DNA of 64,000 bases from Panulirus ornatus (lineage: Eukaryota; Arthropoda; Malacostraca; Decapoda; Palinuridae): assembly GCF_036320965.1 (NCBI RefSeq), contig NC_092281.1:14924719-14988718 (forward strand), given 5' to 3'. Both the position numbers and the translations under genes were made by a program. Positions 23,946-35,707 of the stretch are shown here, piece by piece. The notes under the pieces were generated by a model that saw only the letters and a program-made list of their open reading frames with translations, did not search any database and was not told the DNA's origin. Numbering within the stretch: the first letter of the stretch is position 1; every line of letters begins with the position of its first letter.

Positions 23946-25567
23946 ATTCTGGTGACACTACAACCTGCATCCTCACCACGCCGGGGGACACGGGGCGAAG
24001 CTGACGAGATACAGGACACGGGGAACAACTGGGGAGATAATACGACACCCTGCGCCACCACCACCCTGTGGGAGACGGTGTAAAGCTGGGGGGGAGAGGG
24101 GGGGGGGAGATGCTACACCCCTGCGCCGCTACCCTACAGCCTCATCCACCTGCCGACACAGACAACCTGGCAGTGGGCGGGAGTTGTGGAGGGTGGTTCA
24201 GGGGAGGAGGGAGGCGCTGGGATGTATGGGATCTGGGTGAGAGTGGTCGTAAGTCAGGGCCCGGGACCTGGGCGCACGGATCCCACGCAGGGGATGCTGC
24301 TCTACAACTCTGGGAAAGGAACGTCTAACAGCCGAGCGAGAACAGGAGAGAAATGAAATCATAACGTCTGGGAAGGTTGACCCAACCGTCATGAACTGAG
24401 CAACGACCTCAGAGTTAATACATACAAAGCAAATGAGTAAGTCGACACGAGTCATAAGCTGTTCATATATGTGTATATACATATCACATGTTTACCAAAT
24501 GGCGTCCGAGCTACGTCTCTTCATTGTATATCAACTGACTGTTATATTTCTCTCTTGTGTCTCCCCTGATGATGTGATTATTACACGAAAGTGCACTTGG
24601 GAACTCATCGTGTTTCATTACATCTGTCGTCACACTGGGTGGATGAAGTCGGTTCACTCGGCTGTGCCGTAGCCTCATACAGACGCTATACACCGCAGCC
24701 ATCTACACAGGCGGTGTCAGTCTGCAGCCTCATACAGACACGAGACCCGGCACCAAGCTACACAGATAAGGTCACCATACACATTCTCCTACGACCAAGC
24801 AAGCCAACCAAATCCTTCCTCACTGAGCCCAATCCGACCCACATCGCATCAAGCGCTCCAACAGACATCCAACCTCTGGAGCACGACGGGACGACCCTTG
24901 AGCACGACGGTACGACACATGGGTATGACGACAACACCCTCCCCCTACCCCTTGAGGGTCATTAAACCCATGGGTCACACCGTCTTGCTCGAGCGATTGA
25001 AATGCTACGTCTGTGGCCGGGCGGGAGGCAGGAGGATGCTTCCCAAAGCACAACGTGCATGATCCGGCGGTGTGCCACATCTCCCACCGATCACATCACC
25101 ATTTCCCCACACGGGCACAACTAACTTCCCACCCGATAGTCTATCGCCGTCTATCGCACCGCCATTTCATAAAACGTCAAATCTTTTATTATCTCTTTAC
25201 GTTTTTTTTCCGCGGTATTATTTTTTTTCTTTCTCTCTCCTCTTTTCCCCGCTCCCACCTCGTTTCTCTTCCCATCCCCTCCACTTCCCATTTATCACGA
25301 TATTCTTTTTTTTCTTGCACCGAAACTTTCATTTCAGCAGCTGGTCCATGTCCTCCCCTCCTCCTCTCCTCCAGCCCTCCCCATACCTCTCTACCAGCGC
25401 CGGTTGTAACCCTGTATCACAGGCATCACCCGCCGGATCCAACACTGCATCACGGCCTCACCTCTGGGTTTAAACCGGACATATTTTCTAGTCTTCAGCT
25501 GAGATTTATCCTTGGTATTATTCCAATCTTTCTTCTTCTCATTCGTCTCCTTCTCACCTCCATTCCT

Positions 25568-25570
<3 letters not shown>
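23946..25570. other. Unassigned sequence, no gene supported
   Basis: A G-rich stretch lies at 24088-24110 and a 22-bp duplication (agcacgacggacgac type) at 24876-24930. 25190-25330 is T/pyrimidine-rich. The 273-codon plus frame 25013-25834 crosses the following CT microsatellite and is an artefact of pyrimidine richness. Confidence 0.45.

Positions 25571-25648
<78 letters not shown>
25571..25648. repeat. (CT)n microsatellite
   Basis: About 78 bp of uninterrupted CT. Confidence 0.98.
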
Positions 25649-25651
<3 letters not shown>

Positions 25652-25901
25652 CTCCTGATCAGCATCAGCATCGTCAACAATATCAAACCTCAGAAGTTAT
25701 CACGGGAAAAACTTTTTTTTTCCCTTTTCCTATTTCTCACCTCAATCCTCAGTCACCGTGCTGCCCAGATCCTCAGTCTCTGTTCTTTATCATACCTTCC
25801 AGCGGTTTTCTGTTTTACCAGTACGATGAATTAATTCACAAACCATCGTTTAATAACCATATGTATACCATTGCATATGTGCACATCTAAGTAAAAATCA
25901 C

Positions 25902-25903
25902 AA

Positions 25904-25969
<66 letters not shown>

Positions 25970-25988
25970 ACACACACATACACACACA

Positions 25989-26019
<31 letters not shown>
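25902..26019. repeat. (CA)n microsatellite, interrupted
   Basis: About 118 bp of CA with aaac, atac and ccac interruptions: the longest CA array here and the most impure, so probably an older one. Confidence 0.97.
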
Positions 26020-26558
26020 TTACACAATCTGGCAATAAACTATTGACATATCCCTGCCACACAGACCTCCTCCCCCCTCCACGGCGGACTGCCGTTCGTC
26101 ACCACAATCGCCGTGCTCCCTTCAGAGCTCGTACACACAGATCACCAGACCAGTGCTATACCTACCATTCTCTACCGTCATAAACAATAATCCATGAACA
26201 GGTAAGTCGGTACGCAAACAAGTCATTTTTTTTCTTCTCCCCTGTCAGTTACGCTGTGTGGCGCGTCAACCACTCTATTACTGTAACAATTCCTCACCTG
26301 ATATTATTCCTCCGAGTTGCATAATGTATAGACCATACTATTTACCCAGTCAACATGCCCGCCCGTCTGCTACCCTGACTCATTTGGTGTACCTCACTAC
26401 TGCTTCATCCAAAACTCTCCTTATGTTTTTAGTTAACAAGTCGCTATCATAACCTCCCACATCTGTTGTATCTGCCATGCCCCAACTGTATGTTTTCAGC
26501 CGGATGGCTGCCTAAACCCAATAAACCATTACTCATTTATTCTATCTATTATTCATTT
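26020..26558. other. Unassigned sequence with a perfect splice-donor match
   Basis: AACAG|GTAAGT occurs at 26198-26207, a full match to the 5' splice consensus on the plus strand. No exon can be defined upstream. Confidence 0.35.
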
Positions 26559-26563
26559 ACACA

Positions 26564-26596
<33 letters not shown>
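26559..26596. repeat. (AC)n microsatellite
   Basis: About 37 bp of AC with one aaac interruption. Confidence 0.95.
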
Positions 26597-26597
<1 letters not shown>

Positions 26598-26870
26598 AGC
26601 ACAGTATATATAAAGCACTTCCACCTCTCCTCAGTGAGACACATCAGTTGTACTCCCTCAGTTCCCAATAGCAGATGGAAACTGTCATGAGTAACCTTAT
26701 GCCATTCGCCCGCTGTGCCTGGCGGCGGTGCGGCTCTCACGCTGTCTCTCTTGCTCCAGTGCGGCGGGCGGGCCAGGAGGTCGTCACAAACTCACCTCAA
26801 CAGTGTTGTGTAGGGAGCATTACCCAATGCTACCAACACACAACACTGTTTTTTTGTTAAGGCGAGTTAT

Positions 26871-26921
<51 letters not shown>
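26871..26921. repeat. (GT)n microsatellite at the 3' end of a LINE
   Basis: About 50 bp of uninterrupted GT. On the minus strand this is an (AC)n tail directly following the 3' end of the CR1-like fragment that begins at 26922. Confidence 0.97.
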
Positions 26922-26924
<3 letters not shown>

Positions 26925-27205
26925 TACAGTACCTATTTGTACTGCACGGGGAGGGAGTTTTATACTCGTGGGGCGGCCCCCTTCATCTCTTGAATTCATC
27001 ATACAACTTTTTAAACTCCTGTATGCTGTCCACATTCACTGCCTCAAAACTCAGTTTATTCCATTCATACACCACTGCTATACTACAGAAGTACTACTTG
27101 ACGGCCTTTAGAACAAGTTTCTTCTTTAAATTCATGCTAAGGCCACTGGCTTTAAATCCCTGTATCTTCCAAAGTACGTACTGTCCACTCTCAATATTAT
27201 CCAGC
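26922..27205 (-). mobile_element. CR1-like LINE 3' end (C-terminus and 3' UTR)
   Basis: Minus-strand reading from about 27205 gives GFKASGLSMNLKKKLVLKAV, one in-frame stop, then YFCSIAVVYEWNKLSFEAVN and VDSIQEFKKLYDEFKR, with a stop at 26985-26983. 'FF..RVV.EWNKL...VV...SI..FK..LD' is the standard end of CR1/jockey-type RT proteins. The remaining ~60 bp (26922-26982) is 3' UTR containing ccacgagtataaaactccc. It runs straight into (AC)n on the minus strand. Only the tail of the element is present, as usual for 5'-truncated LINE copies. The same 3' UTR is recognisable at 41366-41425, 47335-47385 and 62080-62160. Confidence 0.88.
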
Positions 27206-27207
27206 TG

Positions 27208-27208
<1 letters not shown>

Positions 27209-27256
<48 letters not shown>

Positions 27257-27278
27257 GGCGTGTGTGTGTGTGTGTGTG
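27209..27278. repeat. (GT)n microsatellite
   Basis: About 70 bp of GT with a single gcgggcg interruption near 27255. It lies just at the 5' limit of the LINE fragment, so that fragment is bracketed by GT tracts. Confidence 0.97.
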
Positions 27279-27390
27279 ACTATAGTCAGCATTTGTGATC
27301 TCTATCGTCCGTGTTACACGTCGGGGGTAGAGCCGTGTGGCCACACACAGTCCCTGATGTAGTAACTAACACCACTTCCGTCAACTGTGT

Positions 27391-27640
27391 TACTTCACCT
27401 TACCAGTGCAGCCCCCAAGGTGAGCACTTCACCTTACCAGTGCAGCCCCCAAGGTGAGCACTTCACCTTACCAGTGCAGCCCCCAAGGTGAGCACTTCAC
27501 CTTACCAGTGCAGCCCCCAAGGTGAGCACTTCACCTTACCAGTGCAGCCCCCAAGGTGAGCACTTCACCTTGCCAGTGCAGCCCCCAAGGTGAGCACTTC
27601 ACCTTACCAGTGCAGCCCCCAAGGTGAGCACTTCACCTTC
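27391..27640. repeat. 34-bp minisatellite, 7 copies
   Basis: Seven almost identical units (one tac/tgc change) of cttcaccttaccagtgcag plus cccccaaggtgagca. Each unit holds a perfect 7-bp inverted repeat AAGGTGA-GCACT-TCACCTT across the unit boundary, an acceptor-like GTGCAG and a consensus donor-like AAG|GTGAGC. The period of 34 rotates the frame, so no long open frame results. Confidence 0.97.
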
Positions 27641-27734
27641 CGCTTGACCAGGGAGACCGCTGCTGAAAATGACTAACGCGAGGACACCATTACAATATTT
27701 GCGGGTGAGGTTAAAAACACCGCAGATGATGCAA

Positions 27735-27752
27735 TCATCATCATCATCATTC
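27735..27752. repeat. Short (ATC)n tract
   Basis: Six ATC-type triplets. Confidence 0.8.
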
Positions 27753-27924
27753 AGGCGAGACGCGGCACGATGCACTCCCCCGGTGGCGCGTCTCCGGTGT
27801 ATCGACAGCCGACGCTGGCTCTGTGTATACCACCTGTATGTTATTCTCATTATACGCGTGTCACAAGTGCTGGTATCGTGGATTTTCATGACAGGGCAGC
27901 AGAGACGCGGTACACTCTGACGGC

Positions 27925-28065
27925 ACCGTCACGACAGGCAACACCAATACGACAGACAGCACCGTCACGACGGGCAGAACCATCAAGACAGACGGCACCG
28001 TCACGACGGGCAGCACCATCACGACGGGCAGCACCATCATGACGGGCAGCAGCACCACCATGGTT
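27925..28065. repeat. ~18-bp degenerate tandem repeat
   Basis: Units of the form caccgtcacgacgggcag recur about seven times with changes such as aagaca and aatacg. The period is a multiple of 3, which explains the minus frame (27861-28259) with repeated VV(T/M)VLPV words. Confidence 0.85.
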
Positions 28066-28699
28066 GGCCTGTACATGATGGCGTCGTCATCCTGGTGGGC
28101 CTCACGACGATCACTGCGCCATAACTTGCGGGGTAACACTCCGCCATAACCATAACTGCCGCCTCCTCCAACACATGGCGCAGACATACCACCCCCGGGC
28201 CCACGCCACGCTCCCTCAATATACACTGTCGTGCCACTGACGACGACGCTCACTCTCACAGCAAACTGGTGTAGGGGAGAGTGAACTCAACAATTCTCAC
28301 AGTTAAAGTGGAATGGGGGAGAGAACGTCCCCTCCTACAAACAAAATGGTGGGAAGTGATGTGAGAAAGAGGTCGACTTCAGGAAAACGTGGACAGCGCC
28401 ACAGCTCACGTTGGTGTGTACCAGGTAATGCCGACTCTAAAAAAAGAACACGGAATGCCTCGGAACTGAGGTTTGCCAGGGAGAATGGCGACACGCGGAG
28501 CACGACGATCTCTTAAAAGAGTCCAGCGGGAGTAACTAGAGTCAAGTCAGAGAATCTAACAAGACCTGTGGTGGCAGCTTCTCCTGTCGGTGAGCCTTAT
28601 CTGTAGCCTTGTTTACCCTGAACTAATACCTCTTCGTAACACACATGCCTCGTCAACCACCTCCCATAGTAACACACACACACACGCTCGAATAAGTCA
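28066..28699. other. Unassigned sequence, no gene supported
   Basis: 28303-28516 is open on both strands for about 66 codons (plus strand basic, minus strand hydrophobic), with no motif on either. Confidence 0.4.
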
Positions 28700-28900
28700 T
28701 ACACTTCCTCGCGAGGAATATCATACCCAAGGACGCTGGATGACACTCCCACCCCGAGGAGTATCACACGTACGGCCCCCGGCTGACACTACCACCTGAG
28801 GAATGTCCTAGCGCTTCGAGCTGACACTCCCACCGGAAGGACGTGTCACAGAGGGCCACGGCATGACGCTCCCACCTGGAGATGCGTCTCACTCCTCATA
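28700..28900. repeat. ~44-bp degenerate tandem repeat, about 4 copies
   Basis: The pattern gctgacactcccacc...gag(g/a)a...tatcac recurs four times at 40-48 bp spacing. Confidence 0.65.
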
Positions 28901-29375
28901 CATCTAAGGCAAAAGGGAAGCGAGAGGACATGTAGGGACTGGTGTAAAAAAGCTACATGCAGTCATCCTCCCTCGAGCTGACCCTGTAAACTCACATAAA
29001 AATTCTACATGATCTCAAACAACGATATGAATGCGGATCGAATCTAGTTTAAGTTCAGGGAATAATTACAGTATCTTTCATCTACTTTTTCTGTAGGTTA
29101 AAAAAAAAAAAAGAGGCAAAAAAAAAAATGATGTGTTGAGGTTGTGGAGCGGCCCCCAGCACAGACTAGTAGGGTCAGCATGCTGATGGAATAAGGGCTG
29201 CCGCCCCAGCCACCTCCTCGTAAACCCTGCGCAGGATCTGATACAACCAATCTGGGGGCTCCAGCCTTGATGGTGATGCGAGGGAGGCTGTGCTACGGCG
29301 TCAGGTGAACGTTCATACCCCTCCCCCAAAAAAAAACATCGATAACACAGCCAACCCTGTGACGCGGGCTTCTCC

Positions 29376-30205
29376 TTACGTTGATCTCTGAGGTCGTCTA
29401 CCCCAGAGGATAAACTGCCGCGTTGCTCCTCCACTCAGTAGCGCTGGCGGAGGCCGTTGACCGTAGGCCTTGTCTGGTATACTTTTCAGGTACTTATCCC
29501 AGGCTTTGTTAAAATGTCATCTCAGCACAGACCATAGTGTTCCTTGTGGCTGCTGGCAATGTGTTGAACATTCCTGGGCCCCGGATGTTCAAAGTGCTTT
29601 TCATGTATTGATTTACTACGCCTCTTGATTTCATTATAAAGTATCGAACACTCTCCGTGCCTGACGTACCAGAAGGTTATTAATATCTTAATTATAATTG
29701 TTACTATTACTATCACTATTATCATTATCATTATCATTATTATTATCATTATTATTATCATTATTATTATTTTCATTATTATCATTACTTTTATGTAGTA
29801 CCTGGAACTTTCACCGTTATCCAGCACCGGAAGACTAGGTTCATATGTATAAGAACATCTTAGTGTCTATCACAGAGAGAGCTTAAATACTTCATATGGC
29901 ATCGTGTGCTCACCATCCTGTGGTTCGCATCAGCGCTGATACCACACTCTTCCAGAGTCTGTGTTCATACTGCAACACATCAACGCATTGTTTGTTCTTC
30001 AGCGCCTCTATGATCTCATTGTAATGATCCAGCCAGACAGACATGATCATCCCGACCTGAAACCATGTTGTCCTGGATCATGTAAATCACTTGGTACCAA
30101 GAAGTCAGTCCACACATCTCTGGACTTCTCTCCAGAATTCTAATGATGTACGATGTATGTCAGTGCTATTCGTCGATTTGTGTTTTTTTCCCTACCTCAA
30201 TGATG
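29376..30205 (-). mobile_element. Decayed jockey-like LINE with internal loss
   Basis: Minus strand. The upper part (30205 down to about 29960) reads, with frame changes, NRRIALTY..., RILE..., DLHDPGQHGFRSG, SCLSG, then LDHYNEIIEALKNKQCVDVL: the 'NYRPI.LTS', 'QHGFR.GRSC...L..H...I..AL' start of a non-LTR RT. The lower part (about 29690 to 29376) reads YNEIKRRSKSIHEKHFEHPG, then MFNTLPAATRNTMVCAEMTF, then NKAWDKYLKSIPDKAYGQRP: the 'GPRLFN.LP...F...LDKYL..IPD' end of jockey-type proteins. The RT core between them (motifs A-C) is missing and the gap contains an (ATT)n array. This could be one internally deleted copy or two copies of one family. Several frameshifts and stops. Confidence 0.85.
29690..29792. 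repeat. (ATT/ATC)n microsatellite
   Basis: About 100 bp of mixed ATT, ATC and ACT triplets lying between the two halves of the jockey-like remnant. Confidence 0.93.
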
Positions 30206-31082
30206 GCTCTTTCTTCTTCTTCTTTTTTTGAGATCCTGGATTTCATATAATATTTCAACTTTTATGGTCAGTGTCTTCAGGTGCAACTGACAGGCTGGCT
30301 TTCCCCTGCTGAGTGAGCTGTGGTTTCTTGAAGTTTTCGACTCGTTTTTGCCTCCCTCCCTCCTTCTCCATCCCACCCGCAATAAAACGAGCGTCTATCT
30401 CATTCTGGTCTCGATCTCCTGCACATTTTTTCTCGCTGGCATGTAGTCTGCTGCAGGTCCTCAGTGCCTCTGTGGTCATATATGTCACACACGCCCTCTG
30501 GTATTTTGCCACTCTGAAGTGATTTCCAGTGTATGGCTAACAGTTATCTCATTACTTCTCGTTCTATCAAAACTGAACTTTCTTGAATCGCGTCTCCATG
30601 GCAATGTGTGCTGTGGTTGTGATGGCTTAGCATCCCCGTGAATGTTAAACTTTGCCGTGTCTGAACATTATTGTTGAGCCCAAAGCCACCGTGGTCTTTC
30701 TTAAGGTAATGGATCCTTTCGGGTCTGTAAAAACTATAACGGTGCATAAAAATAACTTCTCGCTTCATTGAGCGGGTGATCAAGTGATTATCATTAATCA
30801 AACTAAGTGTGATAACGATCAGCCCGTTCTTTGACTCCGCCACCCCTGCTGTGAAGCCAATCCGGACCTCTGGTAATGAGTCGGTAAGGGCTGATGCTCT
30901 CATCCTAAAGAGATGAGACGACGGTCCTTAAAGACGGTGAGGGATAGCATCCTCTCGCCTTGAAGTCTGCCGCGGCTTCTGGCTCTAAAGATACTGATTA
31001 ATTCCTTAGGTTAATTACCTTCCCATGGCGCAGCTGTTGTACACAGCGACCCGCAGATGACGATGACGGGCCAAGTACGCGT
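30206..31082 (-). other. Upstream flank of the jockey-like remnant; 119-codon minus frame
   Basis: The minus frame 30544-30903 has ordinary composition, with VRIGFTAGVAESKNGLIVI and YLKKDHGGFGLNNNVQTRQS. It lies about 340 bp upstream of the RT remnant on the same strand, so it may be the eroded 5' part of the same element, but I cannot match it to an endonuclease or gag-like domain. A second minus frame, 30255-30512, is unrecognised. Confidence 0.3.
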
Positions 31083-31127
31083 GCACACACACACACACCC
31101 ACCCACACACACACTCATACACACACA
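31083..31127. repeat. (CA)n microsatellite, interrupted
   Basis: About 45 bp of CA with ccc and ctcat interruptions. Confidence 0.92.
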
Positions 31128-31679
31128 TAAGGACAACTTGCTGTAGCTGGTATGACAATAAGCAATGCTGGGGAAGTCGAAAGTGCCGGAGCAATAATCA
31201 TGAGTCAGGCGGGTCCGTGTGCTGCTCAGTTAGTGTTTGTCAGAGTAGATAAACCCGTGAAACGTGGCCAATATCCAGGGCTCCGCAGTGCACGTGTTCC
31301 ATACGCTCCACCAGTGAACACGCACCAAGACATGAGACTTGGGACAAGCTCTAGATAACGCACTTCCTCCATGAACAACAACCCTCCATCCAGAATCCAA
31401 CATGGAAACCTAAAGCTTCCTTCTCCGCAGACTCAAAAGGAATAGAAACTTTACACATATGTCGCTCTACATGGACAGGGTGGGAGGAGGCGGGCATGTA
31501 GAGGGAAAATTCATAGCCAGTCAGTCGAGAAGTTGGAGTGAGGAGGTTGTAGAGAAAGGAGGGGAAATGAACCGGACAGAGGCAGACATGCATGGATGTA
31601 CTGCTGGCTCGTTCTCTGTCAGGAGAGAGGGGCCCGCCCGATTTATGCCAGGCTGCCAACCCTTGTCCAGGGAAAGTGT

Positions 31680-31683
<4 letters not shown>

Positions 31684-31746
<63 letters not shown>
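31684..31746. repeat. (GT)n microsatellite
   Basis: About 63 bp of uninterrupted GT. Confidence 0.98.
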
Positions 31747-31748
<2 letters not shown>

Positions 31749-31930
31749 TTCATTCCATGAGGCTGGTCTAGTCATCTGGTGACTTGAGCCAAACTCCTGT
31801 TTCACGAAGATCACACGCTGACAACCGCCCAACCTAAAAGTCTGGTGTACATTGCGCGATCTTACCAGGGCCGATCTTAACGTCTGCGCAGCAGGAAGCA
31901 AATCCTCAGGTGACGGACAGGCGCGCACGA

Positions 31931-32030
31931 CTGTATGTACAAGAACGTCCACTGTTACCACTACTACTAACCTCTCGTGCACTTCTGTATGTACGAGAAC
32001 ACCACTGTTACCACTATTACTAACCTCTCT
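31931..32030. repeat. 54-bp tandem duplication
   Basis: Two units starting ctgtatgtac at 31931 and 31985, each with actgttaccact and actaacctctc. Confidence 0.88.
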
Positions 32031-32610
32031 AATTTGCATCAAAATTTCACAAGCGTCGTGGAAGACTCCTGAGTAGTCGGGAGAGGAGTACATGTGGAGT
32101 GTGACGCGCCTCCCTTAGACCATGATCTTAAGGTCGATGATATCATCATGCTCACATCTCACTAAAGTCCATGATGGACTGGAGTAGCCTCATTCGCTCA
32201 CGCCCATTCACTAGATGTCACATGAAGTTCACCGAAACCCACGGATGAGATTATCTCTCTATTATCCTATAAAAGCAACAATCATATAATCCCTCTTTAG
32301 GATTAAAAACGAAGAAAAAAAAAACATACTTATCTGACGCTCCAGAATTATGCAAATCCGATTTTTTATTAACAGCAATACTTCGCTTCCCTTTGGAGGG
32401 CTCTGTAGCAATGTGCTGCTCCTTCCTGACTCTGAGAAATATTAATGTATCTTAATGCGGGGTGAGGAGGAGGGGTGGGCTGTGTGTGTGGTGGCTGGGT
32501 CGCGGCAGGGGAGAGGAGAAGAGCGAAGAAACAAACATGAATATGGAGCACATATGGTTGCCATGGTTGCTCAACTTCCTGAGAGAAACTCGAGTAATAC
32601 ATCAACAACA

Positions 32611-32641
<31 letters not shown>

Positions 32642-33421
32642 GAACAATTCGGGGCCTTGCATACTTACGATTCTTTCTAGACCAACAAACAACAACATAA
32701 CTACACATACACACACACCCCTCGTCTGTCGGGGCGTATTCAACAAGGCACCAACAATACGACTCCCAACAAACCACACACATACACATCAGTAAAACCC
32801 ACACCATATATACGTACACTCTATCATCTGTTTCCCAGCGTCCATTTGCCCTCACTACTACTAGCTAGACCACGCAATACTCGGCAAGCCGCCGCGTCCC
32901 ATGATAACTGTGCGGCCGCTGGCAACTCAAGGGTGGGCCGTTTTGATAACTGTTTCTTTCCCTGCGCCTCGAGGCTTTGAAACTCTCTAACCACTCATGT
33001 CTCTCCCAATAACTATGACCTGGTCCATTTCAAAAGACAGGTTTTTCCACTTCCGCCAAAATTCGTAAATACTTTCCTCTTCTTTTTTCCCTTTCATTAA
33101 CCTCTCTATATTTCAATTAAGGCCCGGGGCCTTGATGTGCACTTTTGTCCGTGACTGAAGCCTCCAACGTAAAAACAGAATGAAAAAGAAATCTGTCCAT
33201 CCCCTTCCTCCTCCACCCTAACCACCCAATTAATAATAATGATAAAATAAAAGAGGAGGTGAGTGGCGGGTTGCCTGAGGTTGTGTGTGGGTGACAGCAG
33301 CAGGTCTTGAGGTAGGGGAATCATAGAGTACTTCGTGGGGAATGGGGAGGAGGATTGTGTATCTTCTTACAAGCACTCTGACGAAACTGCTTAAAAGAAA
33401 AAAAAGCCAGCACATAGGGCT

Positions 33422-33425
<4 letters not shown>
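32031..33425. other. Unassigned sequence around a short (AC)n
   Basis: (AC)n lies at 32611-32638, with a small ca-rich patch at 32700-32720. No protein motif on either strand. Confidence 0.45.

Positions 33426-33516
<91 letters not shown>
33426..33516. repeat. (GA)n microsatellite
   Basis: About 91 bp of uninterrupted GA, the longest of the ten GA/CT arrays. Confidence 0.98.
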
Positions 33517-33517
<1 letters not shown>

Positions 33518-33889
33518 ATGTGGAAGAGATGAGAGCACATCGAACCGCAGGAGAGGCAAGAACTAAAGAGTAAACAGGAGAGTAAAAGGGAAGAACATCG
33601 GAACATCCAGCAAAAGGGGCCGAGGCGAGGGCGGCATGGGAGGGGTCAGCATGTGGTGTGGGGACGATCGTAATTTGAAACGATGAAATTACGGTGACCT
33701 GGAAGACAGGAACACCTGAGAGGAAGGTAAGTACAGCCAGAGGGGAGAGGAAGACGAGACATCAGAGGGAAAGGGTAGGAGTGAGGGAGGAGAGCCACGC
33801 AGCCAACACGATGGTGACCCCACTCCGCCCGTCTATCGTGATCCCACACTCTCGCCTCCTTTACCTTCCTCCAACACTCACCTTCTGTG

Positions 33890-34230
33890 GTGCTTGAGTG
33901 CTGGCTTACTGGCGCTTGAGTGATGTATGAGTAGCGATTCAGCGGTGGCTTAGCGGTGCCTCAGTGGTACTTGAGTGGTGCCAAACTGGTGTCTTAATGG
34001 TATTTCAGTGGTGCCAGTGGTGCCTTAGTGGTGCATGAGAGGTACTTTAGTGGTGCAAAAGTGGTACCTCAGTTAGTGCTTGAGTTGTACCTGAGTGGTA
34101 GCTGAAAGATTCTAGAATGGTGCTGTTGTGCCAGATAGTGCTTGAGTAAGTGGTGGGGAATTGGTGCTTGAGTGGTGGGTTACTGGTGGCCCATGGATGG
34201 TAGGTGAGTGGTGCTATGGTCATGTCTGGC
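33890..34230. repeat. Degenerate short-unit repeat (gtggtgcttgagt type)
   Basis: Words gtggtgc, ttgagtggt, ctcagtggt and ttagtggt recur every ~13-20 bp over 340 bp, heavily diverged. Confidence 0.7.
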
Positions 34231-34856
34231 AAGTGAAAGCACAAATAGGAAACATAACTACAGTAGGTTACAGGACTTGTAATGAACAACCGATGTAGTG
34301 ACAGAAACTGTAAAAGAAAAACGGTGACGTTGGGAAAAAGAGATGGAAAAAAAAGACATGAGTGATCTGCGGACCAGGACGGGCGTTTCAAGGATGAAAG
34401 AAGAGAGAAATGTAAAATGAGAAATAGGACGCACAAAACAGCCAACAAACAGGACGGAATACGTGGGCAGGAAAAAAAAAATAATCTGGTAACAAAGGAG
34501 AGAAACAAGGCATGAGATATTGAGGGATAGAAAACGGGTAATAAAGGACACGAAAACGGAACATGGGATGTATAACCCCAGACTACAGGAAAAGGGAAGA
34601 AATGAGTTCAGGAAAGACCAAAACGATGGAAGAATGGGGATGAGGGAAATAACATTACAAGAGAGGGTGTGAGGGAAGCGGAAACAAAAAGTCGGGAGGT
34701 AAGAGGGTTGGAGAGAAAGGAGAGGGCAGGAGGAGAGGCAAAGGGCAGAGCAGGAGGAAGGTGGGAAGCACTGGAGGCAGTAATTTGAGGGAATGACAGG
34801 AGGTGAGAGGGATCACGTCCGCCATGTATCATATTTCTTAACTGGCAAACCAAAAC

Positions 34857-34857
<1 letters not shown>
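34231..34857. other. Purine-rich unassigned sequence
   Basis: The plus strand is dominated by A and G (gaaagg, ggaaaaa). Minus frames of 97-153 codons are Leu/Ser/Phe-rich as a consequence and are not called. Confidence 0.5.

Positions 34858-34949
<92 letters not shown>
34858..34949. repeat. (TA)n microsatellite
   Basis: About 91 bp of uninterrupted TA. Confidence 0.98.
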
Positions 34950-34952
<3 letters not shown>

Positions 34953-35419
34953 GCTTAAAGAGTGTAAGGGGATATGGACAAAATAATCTGGACATACTAC
35001 ACCATGTGTTATATCATGTACTACAACCAGACAAATCACATAACATTAAGGACAAATAAAACATCGACACGAGCTGGTGTTTGTCAACAAAGCGGCCCTC
35101 CTCCTCCTCACGACGACACAAACACCCTTCACCAGGGAACTGTAAACCCATCAAGACAACAGGAAAACACTGCCGGACCTTCAGTCACATCACAATACAT
35201 CCGCACAATACACAAGACGCCAACGCCCGTTGATAAGGCAACGAAGCCTACAAGCGCCCCCTATCAACACATGCAACATTCGCCAGTAAAGTCTTGGCTC
35301 ACCAGCACCCGAGGGCTGGACCCACCAACTCTTCTCCTCCCTGCCCTCTAAATGAGACCACACTTTTCTGTCATACGTCTTAAAATAATGACCAAAGTTC
35401 TGGTGATGTATTGTGAAAA

Positions 35420-35512
35420 ATGGTTATTACAATTAGATTCAAGTGGCATAAGTTTAAAACCCGCGAGATGTGGATTCCTGTAAAGTTTATTGAGAATAAT
35501 GACGACGTTTAC

Positions 35513-35554
<42 letters not shown>

Positions 35555-35664
35555 AATGATGATGATGATAATGACGATGATGAAGGATGTGGTAACTGTG
35601 ATGATGATGAAGGTTGTGGTGACTGTGATGATGATGATGATGATGATGAAGGATGTGGTAACTG

Positions 35665-35707
<43 letters not shown>

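Noticed and set aside
25013..25834. 273-codon plus frame rich in Ser, Leu and Phe
   Set aside because: It crosses a 78-bp CT microsatellite and pyrimidine-rich flanks, which remove stop codons. No domain.
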